Shown piece after piece: positions 22,440 to 30,619 of a stretch of 33,237 nt of DNA (positions within the stretch are counted from its first letter, which is position 1; each line of letters begins with the position of its first letter). This DNA is from JACRBK01 sp964427955 (lineage in GTDB: Bacteria > Chloroflexota > Anaerolineae > Aggregatilineales > Aggregatilineaceae). The stretch spans positions 1-33,237 of the forward strand of contig CAYRWY010000016.1 in assembly GCA_964427955.1 (NCBI GenBank). Direction: 5' to 3'. Position numbers and translations under genes: made by a program. A model generated the notes under the pieces. The model saw only the letters and a program-made list of their open reading frames with translations, had not been told where the DNA came from and searched no databases.

Positions 22440-23036
22440 TTACGACGAGGTACGGAACAGGTGACCGGCGTCCAGGAGCACGGGCAGGCCGCGCACGAGG
22501 CATAGCGCGGTCGCCAGCCAGGCCATGACCAGGCCCGCGGTCCAGACGCCGACCCAGGGCATGGCCCCCGTCCGCAGTCCTACGGCGAGCGCCAACGTCA
22601 TGAAGGCCAGGGCTTTGACCGCCCCATAGCTGCTGCGCATGGCCCGTGAGGCCACCAGCCAGCGCATGAGGGGCGTGCGCATCATGCTGTGCGGCGATTC
22701 CCCGGCCTGGACGGCCACCTGCCGGATCGAGTCGGTCAGCGCCCCGCGCACGATGAAGATCAGCGGGATGATCAAGGGGATCAGTCCCAGGTGCGCGAAG
22801 ACCACCCACAGCACGATCTCAACCGCCCGGTCCGCCGCCACGTCCAGCATACTCCCCGCCAGCGTGGTCTCCTGCCGCCGCCGGGCGATCATGCCATCCA
22901 GAGAATCCATCAGGATCAGGAGCGCGATCAGCCCTACGTCGAGCAACTGCCCGACCGGGCCGCCAAGATACAGGAGCGCGACGACGATCAACAGCACCGG
23001 AAAGCGTAAGGTCGTGATCAGGTTGGCGAGGTTCAT
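22440..23036 (-). CDS. CDP-alcohol phosphatidyltransferase family protein
   Basis: This 198-residue integral membrane enzyme should transfer a phosphatidyl group from a CDP-alcohol to an acceptor alcohol in phospholipid synthesis. The full catalytic motif D-x2-DG-x2-AR-x8-G-x3-D-x3-D is present (DSLDGMIARRR followed by AGSMLDVAAD, about 44-68), with all Asp residues conserved. Several hydrophobic helices cover the rest. The acceptor (glycerol phosphate, inositol phosphate or other) cannot be decided. ATG 23036 follows AAAGGAAG at seven bases; an upstream in-frame ATG at 23081 has no ribosome-binding site. The adjacent 20-bp palindrome at 23097 suggests regulated expression. Confidence 0.9.
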   Translation of the reverse strand: MNLANLITTLRFPVLLIVVALLYLGGPVGQLLDVGLIALLILMDSLDGMIARRRQETTLAGSMLDVAADRAVEIVLWVVFAHLGLIPLIIPLIFIVRGALTDSIRQVAVQAGESPHSMMRTPLMRWLVASRAMRSSYGAVKALAFMTLALAVGLRTGAMPWVGVWTAGLVMAWLATALCLVRGLPVLLDAGHLFRTSS

Positions 23037-23096
23037 GTCGAGTCTTCCTTTTTCGCTGCCGTCCGTGAGTGATAACGCCATCGAACTTTTACTTAC

Positions 23097-23116
23097 GTTC
23101 GCAAATATTTGCGAAC
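23097..23116. promoter_or_regulatory. Perfect 20-bp palindrome, probable operator
   Basis: GTTCGCAAATATTTGCGAAC is perfectly palindromic, with an AT-rich centre. It lies 60 bp upstream of the CDP-alcohol phosphatidyltransferase start and 67 bp upstream of the predicted -35 box of the arabinofuranosidase gene, in the divergent gap. It does not match the GAAC-N4-GTTC form of an SOS box. The cognate regulator is unknown. Confidence 0.65.
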
Positions 23117-23130
23117 ACTATCATCATAGT
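23117..23130. repeat. Inverted repeat abutting the 20-bp palindrome
   Basis: ACTAT and ATAGT arms with a 4-nt loop (CATC) directly adjoin the 20-bp palindrome. It may be a second operator or half of a larger site. Confidence 0.4.
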
Positions 23131-23182
23131 AGCACGGAACACCGCACGCGTCAACCGCGGGCCAGTGCGGATTAAGCGAATA

Positions 23183-23214
23183 TTGACCAGGATTTCAGAC
23201 GGAGTCTATACTCC
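23183..23214 (+). promoter_or_regulatory. Promoter and overlapping inverted repeat before the arabinofuranosidase gene
   Basis: TTGACC (23183-23188) and TATACT (23207-23212) are 18 bp apart, both close to consensus. The inverted repeat GGAGT/ACTCC (23201-23214) is centred on the -10 box, where a repressor could act. The string CTATACTCCCTG recurs with small changes at 24788 and 24820 before araA. Confidence 0.65.
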
Positions 23215-23270
23215 CTGAATGACCACCGCCAGACGATCATCAACAGGGAGTGGAATCCGTGGGAGTAAAA

Positions 23271-24761
23271 ATGCGAAACTATACGTATCATGCGAGGATG
23301 CACCGGTCCCTGATCCTTTTGTCGATAAGCCTGCTGGGAATTCTGACCGCCGTTCAACCCACCTACAGCGACGCAGCTTCCCCTAGTGTGAAAGATGGAG
23401 ACTTGATGGCCATGTTTTCGGGCACAGACCAAATTAGCAATCCCGTGGTGCCGCAGCGCGCCGATCCCTGGGTGTATCGACACACCGATGGTTACTACTA
23501 CTTCACCGCCTCGGTCCCGGAATACGACCGGATCGAGATTCGGCGGTCGGCAACCATTGCGGGTCTCGGCGCCGCATCCCCAGTCACCGTGTGGACCAGG
23601 CACGACACGGGGATCATGAGCAAGCACATCTGGGCTCCCGAAATCCATTATCGGGACGGTAAGTGGTACATCTACTTCGCGGCGGCGCGGGTGGATCGTC
23701 CCTTTGATCACCGGGTCTACGTGCTTGAGACCGAAGCAGCCAACCCGCTCGAAGGGACGTGGGTCGAAAAAGGCCAGATCAAAACGAGGTGGGAGTCGTT
23801 CTCGCTCGACGCGACCACGTTCGAACACCAGGGCACCTGGTATCTGGTATGGGCGCAGAAAGATCCGGCGGTGCAGGGTAACAGCAATCTCTACATTGCC
23901 GCCATGAGCGATCCCTGGACGCTTGCCAGCACGCCGGTCGAGATCTCTCGCCCGGAGTATGACTGGGAGAAGATCGGATTCTGGGTGAATGAAGGTCCGG
24001 CGGTGATCGAGCGCAACGGGCGCGTATTCCTCACCTATTCGGCCAGCGCCACCGATTTCCATTACGCGATGGGCCTGTTGACCGCCCAGGCGACCAGCGA
24101 TCTGCTGGACCCGGCAGTGTGGGTGAAATCGCCCGATCCGGTCTTCGCGACCAGCGATGCCACCGGCCAGTATGGACCGGGGCATAACTCGTTCACGGTA
24201 ACCCCGGAGGGCGACGATATTTTGATCTACCATGCCCGGAACTACAAAGACATCCAGGGCGATCCGTTGTACGATCCCAACCGCCATACCCGTGCCCAAA
24301 AGTTGTACTGGAACGCCGACGGCACGCCGAACTTCGGTATTCCGGTGCCCGATGGGCCGCTTCCTTACCGGTTTGGAACCCTTCAGGCTGGCTATATCTT
24401 CCACGATGGGAAGCGCGTCGTCGTGGCCGACGATCTCAGCCGCGTGGCATCTTCCCAGTTCCGGGTCGTGCCCGGACTGGCGGATGCCAGCGCGATCTCG
24501 CTGGAAGCCGCGGATCAACCGGGAAGCTATCTGCATCACCGGAACGGGGAAATCTGGCTGGACGCTAACGACGGTTCCGCAGCGTTCGCCGCGGAGGCCA
24601 CCTGGCAACTAAGACCGGGCCTGGCCGACCGCAGCCAGATCTCTTTCGAGTCCTACAGCGCGCCGGGCGAATATCTCCGGCAGCGCGAGGGGCGGTTGTA
24701 TCTCACGCCCGCCACGACCGATCAGGACAGGGCGGAGGCCACGTTCCACCAGGGCTATTGA
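23271..24761 (+). CDS. Secreted alpha-L-arabinofuranosidase: GH43 catalytic domain plus AbfB (CBM42) domain
   Basis: This 496-residue enzyme should release L-arabinose from arabinan or arabinoxylan outside the cell. An N-terminal hydrophobic stretch (HRSLILLSISLLGILTAVQP, 11-30) is a signal peptide, with small residues (SDAAS) after it. The GH43 five-bladed propeller (about 55-390) has all three catalytic acids: Asp65 in RADPW, Asp180 in FSLDATTF and Glu241 in NEGPAV. The C-terminal 100 residues hold two repeats of an AbfB beta-trefoil (FRVVPGLADASAISLEA, 397-413, and LRPGLADRSQISFES, 447-461), a CBM42 arabinose-binding module. ATG 23271 follows GGGAG by five bases. It directly precedes araA (145-bp gap), forming a release-then-isomerise pair. 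The exact substrate cannot be fixed from sequence. Confidence 0.93.
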   Translation: MRNYTYHARMHRSLILLSISLLGILTAVQPTYSDAASPSVKDGDLMAMFSGTDQISNPVVPQRADPWVYRHTDGYYYFTASVPEYDRIEIRRSATIAGLGAASPVTVWTRHDTGIMSKHIWAPEIHYRDGKWYIYFAAARVDRPFDHRVYVLETEAANPLEGTWVEKGQIKTRWESFSLDATTFEHQGTWYLVWAQKDPAVQGNSNLYIAAMSDPWTLASTPVEISRPEYDWEKIGFWVNEGPAVIERNGRVFLTYSASATDFHYAMGLLTAQATSDLLDPAVWVKSPDPVFATSDATGQYGPGHNSFTVTPEGDDILIYHARNYKDIQGDPLYDPNRHTRAQKLYWNADGTPNFGIPVPDGPLPYRFGTLQAGYIFHDGKRVVVADDLSRVASSQFRVVPGLADASAISLEAADQPGSYLHHRNGEIWLDANDGSAAFAAEATWQLRPGLADRSQISFESYSAPGEYLRQREGRLYLTPATTDQDRAEATFHQGY

Positions 24762-24765
24762 GAGG

Positions 24766-24831
24766 CTGTCGATTTTGTTTTTCCGTGCTATACTCCTGGC
24801 TGCTCACCTCTGCAACAGTCTATACCTCCTG
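24766..24831 (+). promoter_or_regulatory. Possible araA promoter with repeated CTATAC-CTCC motifs
   Basis: TATACT at 24789-24794 is a good -10 box; CTGTCG at 24766-24771, 17 bp upstream, is a poor -35. CTATACTCCTGG (24788-24799) and CTATACCTCCTG (24820-24831) resemble CTATACTCCCTG at 23206-23217 before the arabinofuranosidase gene. A short hairpin AGGCA/TGCCT (24841-24854) lies downstream in the leader. Confidence 0.4.
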
Positions 24832-24906
24832 ACCAACATGAGGCATTTTTGCCTTGCCCTGACTCGACTCTCGTATTCGACCTAACCACCAAAGGGAATA
24901 GTTGCG

Positions 24907-26412
24907 ATGATAGACCTCAAGAACTTTGAAATCTGGTTTCTAACGGGCAGCCAGCACCTCTACGGCCCGGAAACCCTGAAACAGGTGAACCAGCACTCGC
25001 AGGAAATCGTGCAGGCACTCAACGCGGCCCCTGCGATCCCGACCAAGATCGTGTTCAAGCCGGTGCTGACGACCGCCGAAGAGATCCGCGCAGCCTGCCT
25101 GGAAGCCAACGCGGCGCCGAAGTGCGTGGGCGTGATCACCTGGATGCACACTTTCTCGCCCGCCAAGAACTGGATCGCCGGGCTGACCGCCCTCCAGAAG
25201 CCGCTGGCGCATCTCCATACCCAGTACAACCAGGATATTCCCTGGGCCGACATCGACATGGACTTCATGAACCTGAACCAGGCCGCGCATGGTGACCGGG
25301 AATTCGGGTTCATGGTCAGCCGCCTGCGCATGAATCGCAAGGTCGTCGTCGGCCACTGGCAGGACCCCGAAGTCCAGGCCCGGTTGGGTGCCTGGGCGCG
25401 CGCGGCCTGCGCCTGGGCCGATTCCCAGTCGGCCAAAATTGCCCGCTTTGGCGACAACATGCGCTCGGTGGCGGTCACCGAAGGCGACAAGGTCGAAGCG
25501 CAGGTCCGCCTGGGCTACATGGTGCACGGGTACGGCGTGGGCGATCTGGTCGATCGGGTCAAGCAGGTCACCGACGCCGAGATCAACGTCCAGTTGCAGC
25601 AGTACGAAGCCGAGTACACCCTCGCCCCTGAGGTGCGTACCAAAGGCGAATGGCATCCGCTGGTCAAGGAAGCCGCGCGGATCGAAGTCGGGATGCGGCG
25701 CTTCCTCACGGAAGGCAACTTCCAGGGCTTCACCACCACCTTCGAGGATTTGCACGAACTGGCGCTGCTGCCGGGGTTGGCCGCCCAGCGGCTGATGGCC
25801 GACGGTTACGGGTTTGGTGCCGAAGGTGACTGGAAGACTGCCGCGCTGCTGCGCGCCATGACGGTCATGAGCGCCGGACTGGAGGGCGGCACGTCCTTCA
25901 TGGAGGACTACACCTATCACCTGAATCCGGCGGGGATGAAGGTCCTGGGCGCGCACATGCTGGAAGTCTGCCCGACCATCGCGGACGGAAAACCCAGCCT
26001 GCAAGTCCACCCACTCTCGATTGGCGGCAAGGCCGATCCGGCGCGGCTGGTGTTCAACACCAAGACCGGCCCGGCGCTGAATGCGTCGCTGATCGACCTG
26101 GGCAATCGCTTCCGCCTGATCGTGAACCTGGTGGACGTCGTGCCGCCGGACGCGCCGCTGCCCAAGCTGCCCGTGGCGCGCGCGCTGTGGGTGCCGCGCC
26201 CCAACCTCAAGGTGGCCGCGGCGGCGTGGATCTATGCGGGCGGCGCTCACCATACCGGCTTCAGCCAGTCCCTCACCGCCGAGCACCTGGCCGATTTCGC
26301 CGACATGGCCGGGATGGAATACCTGTTGATCGACGAGGATACGAACCTGCGGCAGTTCAAGAACGAGCTGCGCTGGAACGAAGCGTCCTACCTGCTGGCG
26401 CGCGGCGTCTAA
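24907..26412 (+). CDS. araA: L-arabinose isomerase
   Basis: AraA converts L-arabinose to L-ribulose in the cytoplasm, using Mn2+ or a similar metal. The protein is 501 residues, the standard length, and begins with the family hallmark FEIWFLTGSQHLYG (7-20). The metal and catalytic residues are all in register with E. coli AraA: Glu306 (GAEGDW), Glu333 (FMEDYTYHL), His350 (LGAH) and His449 (AGGAHHT). AAAGGGAA lies 11 bases before ATG 24907. It follows the arabinofuranosidase gene; araB and araD are not nearby, so later steps are encoded elsewhere. A strong hairpin separates it from the convergent ABC exporter genes. Confidence 0.98.
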   Translation: MIDLKNFEIWFLTGSQHLYGPETLKQVNQHSQEIVQALNAAPAIPTKIVFKPVLTTAEEIRAACLEANAAPKCVGVITWMHTFSPAKNWIAGLTALQKPLAHLHTQYNQDIPWADIDMDFMNLNQAAHGDREFGFMVSRLRMNRKVVVGHWQDPEVQARLGAWARAACAWADSQSAKIARFGDNMRSVAVTEGDKVEAQVRLGYMVHGYGVGDLVDRVKQVTDAEINVQLQQYEAEYTLAPEVRTKGEWHPLVKEAARIEVGMRRFLTEGNFQGFTTTFEDLHELALLPGLAAQRLMADGYGFGAEGDWKTAALLRAMTVMSAGLEGGTSFMEDYTYHLNPAGMKVLGAHMLEVCPTIADGKPSLQVHPLSIGGKADPARLVFNTKTGPALNASLIDLGNRFRLIVNLVDVVPPDAPLPKLPVARALWVPRPNLKVAAAAWIYAGGAHHTGFSQSLTAEHLADFADMAGMEYLLIDEDTNLRQFKNELRWNEASYLLARGV

Positions 26413-26426
26413 CACCTCGATTGATG

Positions 26427-26457
26427 ATCCTGCTCTCCACGGGTTGGAGAGCAGGAT
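26427..26457. terminator. Strong hairpin terminator between araA and the ABC exporter operon
   Basis: A perfect 13-bp stem (ATCCTGCTCTCCA / TGGAGAGCAGGAT) with a 5-nt loop lies between two convergent genes. The T-run is short (TTTC on plus), so termination may depend on stem strength or on Rho. Confidence 0.75.
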
Positions 26458-26464
26458 TTCCCCG

Positions 26465-28288
26465 CTAACGCGCGGCTTCGGCGCGGCGGAACTGGCTCAT
26501 GTAGAGATCGTGGTAAAACCCCTTCTGTGCCAGCAGTTCCTCGTGAGTACCCCGCTCGATGATGCGGTGATCGTTGATGACCAGTACCAGATCGGCTTTG
26601 CGGATGGTGCTCAGCCGGTGTGCGATCACGAACGCGGTGCGTCCTTCCAACAGGCGCAGCAGCGCCTCCTGAATCTGGATTTCGGTGCGGGTATCGACGC
26701 TGCTGGTCGCTTCGTCCAGGATCAAGATGCGCGGATCGGCCAGCACGGCGCGCGCAATTGCCAGCAGTTGGCGCTGCCCCTCGCTGAAATTATGCCCCTG
26801 TTCAGAGACCGGTGTCTGGTAGCCCTTTGGCAGATGGCGAATGAAGCGATCCGCGTTCGCCAGTTTAGCCGCCTCGATCACCTCGTCGTCGGTCGCGTTC
26901 AGCCGCCCGTAGCGGATGTTGTCCTGCACCGTGCCGGAGAATAAGAACGTGTCTTGCAGGACGATGCCCAACTGCTCGCGGATCGAGGCTTGCTGTACAG
27001 TGCGCAGGTCGAGGCCATCCACCGTGATAGCGCCCTCGGTCACGTCATAAAAACGACTCAGCAGGTTGACGATAGTGGTCTTGCCCGCGCCGGTCGGCCC
27101 CACCAGGGCGATGGTCTGGCCGGGCTGCGCGGCCAGGTTGATGTCGATCAGCACCGGGCGAGCCGGATCGTAGGCGAAACTCACGTGATCGAATTTCACC
27201 GCGCCCTGCACCCTGGGGAGCGGCAGCGCACCCGGCTGATCCTCGACCGACGGCCTGGAATCCAGGACGATGAACACGCGCTCGGCCCCGGCCAACGCGG
27301 ACTGAAGCTGGTTGTACAGCATGGCAATGGCGCGCATCGGGTTGAAGAAGTTGCGAATATACACGATGAAGGTGGCGATCACCCCCACCTGCACGTGGCC
27401 GTGCAGCGCCAGCCACCCGCCCAGCAGGGCTGTGATGGCGATGGTCAGCATATTCATGGTCGAGAACATGGGGCCTAGCGCCGAGGTAATGATGTCCGCC
27501 CGCGTGCCGGACTGGCGATAGGCCGCGTTGGCCGTCACGAACTCGGCGTAGGTCTGCTGCTCGTGGGCAAACGCTTTGATCACGCGCAGGCCGGAGATAT
27601 TCTCCTCCATCACGCTGTTGAGGTTGCCCAGGTCGCGCTGCACACTGCGAAACGCCTGGCGGCTGATCTGGGTGATCTTGCCCGTCAGGTAGAGCATCAA
27701 CAGCAGGACGAGCAGCGTCCCGGTGGCCAACTCCCAGCTCAAAAAGAACATGGCCACCATGATCCCGCCCAGCAGGAGAATGTTGCTGGTGAACTCGACC
27801 AACCCGTTCGACAGCGCCTGGTTGATCGCGTCCGTATCGTTCGAGACGCGGCTCATCAGGTCGCCCACGCGGTGACGGTCGTGATAGGCCATCGAGAGGG
27901 ATTGAATGTGGCTGAACAACTGGATGCGCAGGCTGGCGACGAACCGCTGGCCGATCCGCACCATCAGCACGCCCTGGATGGCGCCCGCCAACCCGCTGGT
28001 CAGGTAAACCGCCAGCATCAGGATCACGATCCGCAGCAGGCCCGCCCGGTCGTGCGCAGCAATCGTAGTGTCGATGGCTTTGCCCATCAAGATCGGCCCG
28101 GCCAGAGAGCCGAGCGTGCCCACGATGGCCAGCACGGCGACGACGGCGAGGGCACGCCGGTAGGGTTTGAGGTAGGTCAACATCCGCCGCACGGTGGAGC
28201 GTGTATCGGAGGCGCTTTCGCCGGTCAGGCGCATTCCCCCGCCATGCCCCAGCCGGACGCGAGGAGCTTCAGTGCTTGGAGTAGTCAT
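26465..28288 (-). CDS. Heterodimeric ABC exporter subunit with canonical catalytic Glu (LmrD/BmrD/TM288-like)
   Basis: This 607-residue half-transporter has an N-terminal transmembrane domain (about 30-350, six helices) and a C-terminal nucleotide-binding domain with Walker A GPTGAGKTT, a signature that deviates from LSGGQ (NFSEGQRQ) and Walker B ILILDEATSS with the catalytic Glu. Its ATG overlaps the stop of the upstream half-transporter by four bases (ATGA), so the two are translationally coupled. The deviant signature here complements the deviant Walker B of the partner, the established pattern for asymmetric heterodimeric multidrug exporters. Substrates are unknown but probably toxic hydrophobic compounds. 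Confidence 0.95.
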   Translation of the reverse strand: MTTPSTEAPRVRLGHGGGMRLTGESASDTRSTVRRMLTYLKPYRRALAVVAVLAIVGTLGSLAGPILMGKAIDTTIAAHDRAGLLRIVILMLAVYLTSGLAGAIQGVLMVRIGQRFVASLRIQLFSHIQSLSMAYHDRHRVGDLMSRVSNDTDAINQALSNGLVEFTSNILLLGGIMVAMFFLSWELATGTLLVLLLMLYLTGKITQISRQAFRSVQRDLGNLNSVMEENISGLRVIKAFAHEQQTYAEFVTANAAYRQSGTRADIITSALGPMFSTMNMLTIAITALLGGWLALHGHVQVGVIATFIVYIRNFFNPMRAIAMLYNQLQSALAGAERVFIVLDSRPSVEDQPGALPLPRVQGAVKFDHVSFAYDPARPVLIDINLAAQPGQTIALVGPTGAGKTTIVNLLSRFYDVTEGAITVDGLDLRTVQQASIREQLGIVLQDTFLFSGTVQDNIRYGRLNATDDEVIEAAKLANADRFIRHLPKGYQTPVSEQGHNFSEGQRQLLAIARAVLADPRILILDEATSSVDTRTEIQIQEALLRLLEGRTAFVIAHRLSTIRKADLVLVINDHRIIERGTHEELLAQKGFYHDLYMSQFRRAEAAR

Positions 28289-30045
28289 AGCGGCTCAACG
28301 TCGAATTGGGATCGGTAGATTTCTTGATAAATGGGGCTGCGGTGCAGCAGTTCGGTGTGCGTGCCCTGGGCGGCGATGTGGCCCGCTTCCAGGATGATGA
28401 TCTGGTCGGCATTCAAGACGCTGTTGATCCGCTGGGCGATGATGAAGGTCGTCGCGGCGTCGTGGAGATTATCCAGCGCGTCTTGAATCTTGATTTCAGT
28501 TTCGAGGTCCACCGAGCTGGTGCTGTCGTCCAGGATCAGGATGCCGGGGTTCACCAACAGGGCGCGGGCGATGGCCACACGCTGTTTCTGCCCACCGGAC
28601 AGGTTGGCGCCCCGCGCTTCGACGGGGCTGTCGTAGCCCTGCGGCATGGCTATGATAAAATCGTGCGCCTGCGCTGCCTGTGCTGCCGCGATCACCTCGT
28701 CGAGCGAGGCGTCCGGCTTGCCATAGGCGATGTTCTCGCGGATAGTCCCGCTGAACAGGGTGGTCGATTGCGGCACCAGCCCGATCTGCGAGCGCAGCAC
28801 CTCCGGGTCCCAGTCACGCACGTCCACGCCGTCGATCAGGATGCGCCCGCCCGCCACCTCGTAAAACCGGGACAGCAGGCTGACCAGCGTGCTTTTGCCC
28901 GATCCGGTAGCCCCCAGCAGCGCCACCCGCTGGCCGGGCTGCACGTCAAAACTGACGCCGTCCAGCACATGGCCGTTGCGCAGTTTCTCGGCGGTACCGT
29001 TCCCGTTCACCCGGTAGCGAAAAGACACGTCCTGAAAGCTGACCTCGCCGCGCAGATGTTCAGGGCGATAGGCCGTCGCGGAGGGCTGAATCTGCGACCG
29101 GGTATCCATGACCTCCAGGACCCGCGCTGCCGACGCTTCGGCCCGCGAGGCCATATTCAGCATGTTGCCGAGCAGCAGCAGCGGCGTCATGCCGATCATG
29201 AGGTAGTTGTTGAAGGCGATCAGCTCGCCCAGTGAAATCCGCCCGCCGATCACATCCTGCCCGCCGAACCAGATCACCCCCACGATGCCGAGGTTGGTGA
29301 GCACGGTCAGCGCCGGCATGACCAGGGCCAGGATGCGCCCGACCCGGATATTCTGCTGCATATAATCGGCGTTGAAGTCTTCGAAGCGGTCGATTTCATC
29401 CTGCTCGCGCACGAAGGCTTTGACGACCCGTATCCCGGCCAGGTTTTCCTGGATCACGGTATTCAGGGCGGAGAGCCTTTGCTGTACCACCGTGAACAAC
29501 GGGCGCGCCGTGGACATAAAAACCCAGATGACGACTCCGGCGACCGACAGGCACGCGAACATGACCAGCGAAAGCTGCACGTCGGTCAAGACAATCATGA
29601 CCACGCTGCCCAGAATCATCAGCAGGGCGCGCAGCATCAGCGACAGGCCGTTGCTGGAAAACATGCGGATGATGTCCACGTCGCTGGAAATGCGCGTCAT
29701 CAACCCGCCCGTCTGCATTTCGTCCAGCGTAGTGAAAGACAGCGTCTGGATGTGGTTGAAGAGGTCGTTGCGCATGTCGAAGGCGATGCCCTGCGACAGC
29801 CGCGCCCGGAAAACGCCCTGGCCCAGCGTGGCGAGCGCCCCGCCCACCGCCGAGGCGAGCATGATCAGGACGCCATTCCAGACGGCGTGCATGTGGCCTT
29901 TGCGAATGCCCTGATCGATCACGATCTGGAGCGCGCGCGGGACGACCAGTTCGGACGCGACCATCAAGAAGACGGTCAGGAAACCCAGCGACGCCGACCA
30001 GGGATAACGTTTGATGTACGGGATCATGCGTCTCAACGAACTCAT
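28285..30045 (-). CDS. Heterodimeric ABC exporter subunit with degenerate Walker B (LmrC/BmrC/TM287-like)
   Basis: This 586-residue half-transporter has six membrane helices (about 15-315) and a nucleotide-binding domain with Walker A GATGSGKST, canonical signature LSGGQKQR and Walker B ILILDDSTSS. The catalytic Glu is replaced by Asp, which makes one ATP site non-hydrolytic in known heterodimers such as TM287/288. It overlaps the marR stop by four bases at its 5' end and the next subunit's start by four bases at its 3' end, so all three genes form a tightly coupled operon. Confidence 0.95.
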   Translation of the reverse strand: MSSLRRMIPYIKRYPWSASLGFLTVFLMVASELVVPRALQIVIDQGIRKGHMHAVWNGVLIMLASAVGGALATLGQGVFRARLSQGIAFDMRNDLFNHIQTLSFTTLDEMQTGGLMTRISSDVDIIRMFSSNGLSLMLRALLMILGSVVMIVLTDVQLSLVMFACLSVAGVVIWVFMSTARPLFTVVQQRLSALNTVIQENLAGIRVVKAFVREQDEIDRFEDFNADYMQQNIRVGRILALVMPALTVLTNLGIVGVIWFGGQDVIGGRISLGELIAFNNYLMIGMTPLLLLGNMLNMASRAEASAARVLEVMDTRSQIQPSATAYRPEHLRGEVSFQDVSFRYRVNGNGTAEKLRNGHVLDGVSFDVQPGQRVALLGATGSGKSTLVSLLSRFYEVAGGRILIDGVDVRDWDPEVLRSQIGLVPQSTTLFSGTIRENIAYGKPDASLDEVIAAAQAAQAHDFIIAMPQGYDSPVEARGANLSGGQKQRVAIARALLVNPGILILDDSTSSVDLETEIKIQDALDNLHDAATTFIIAQRINSVLNADQIIILEAGHIAAQGTHTELLHRSPIYQEIYRSQFDVEPL

Positions 30046-30488
30046 TCAGTGTCACTCACTTCCATCAACTGCATCAGATCGGACATCACCTCGTCAATCT
30101 GCTTGAGGCGATCTTCGGGCAGCGCGTCGAGACGGCGGCGCAGCAGCGCGATCCCACCCAGCGGAGTCTGCTGGGCGCGTTCCTTCCCCGCCGGAGTCAA
30201 CTGGACGTTCACGACCCGGTTGTCGTCTTCCGAGCGGGTGCGCGTGACGTAGCCCGCGTCTTCCAACTGCGAGATGATGGTCGAGGTGCTGCCGGGACTG
30301 GTATAGAGGTGCGCCTGGATTTCGCTCACGGTCGCCGACTCTTGATCCAGCAGGAAAAGCAGCACGGCAAACTGCCGGGGACGCATCCCCTGTTCGTCCA
30401 TCTGCCGGGCAAGCTGGCGCAGATGACGGTGGATCAACAGGAATTTATGGAGGGCGCTGTCGGCCAGCGGATGCTGCGGTAGGCTCAT
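30042..30488 (-). CDS. MarR-family transcriptional regulator
   Basis: This 148-residue winged-helix regulator has helix-turn-helix TVSEIQAHLYTSPGSTSTII (about 53-72), then QLEDAGYVTRTRSEDDNRVV (73-92), the wing with the family D-R motif, and LTPAGKERA. It is the first gene of the operon with the two ABC exporter subunits (4-bp ATGA overlap). The likely role is repression of the exporter, relieved by a toxic ligand. GGAG lies eight bases before the start. Inverted repeats just upstream (30492-30526) are the likely operator. Confidence 0.95.
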   Translation of the reverse strand: MSLPQHPLADSALHKFLLIHRHLRQLARQMDEQGMRPRQFAVLLFLLDQESATVSEIQAHLYTSPGSTSTIISQLEDAGYVTRTRSEDDNRVVNVQLTPAGKERAQQTPLGGIALLRRRLDALPEDRLKQIDEVMSDLMQLMEVSDTE

Positions 30489-30491
30489 ACA

Positions 30492-30526
30492 TTCTTCTCC
30501 GAAGAATATTTCTTTGAAGAAATATT
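30492..30526. promoter_or_regulatory. Probable MarR operator: two overlapping inverted repeats
   Basis: A perfect IR AATATTTCTT / AAGAAATATT (30505-30514 and 30517-30526, 2-bp spacer) overlaps a second IR TTCTTC / GAAGAA (30492-30497 and 30501-30506). Together they make three GAAGAA/TTCTTC units immediately upstream of marR. AT-rich palindromes of about 20 bp at the promoter are typical of MarR targets. Confidence 0.75.
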
Positions 30527-30558
30527 ATAGCAAACTGATCCTGAACTGACCAGAGGAT

Positions 30559-30592
30559 AAAAAAACGGCTGCCCTGATGTCAGTGGCAGCCG
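30559..30592 (-). terminator. Intrinsic terminator of proBA
   Basis: On the minus strand, CGGCTGCC and GGCAGCCG form an 8-bp stem with an 11-nt loop (30566-30592), followed by a run of seven T (30565-30559). It lies 28 bp after the proA stop. Confidence 0.9.
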
Positions 30593-30619
30593 TAGATCAC
30601 TATCGCGAGAGAGTGAAAT

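Noticed and set aside
23097..23116. SOS (LexA) box
   Set aside because: The palindrome reads GTTC-N12-GAAC, not the GAAC-N4-GTTC pattern of Gram-positive-type SOS boxes.
24940..26415. A 491-codon minus-strand frame opposite araA
   Set aside because: It is the shadow of a gene whose catalytic residues all match known AraA.
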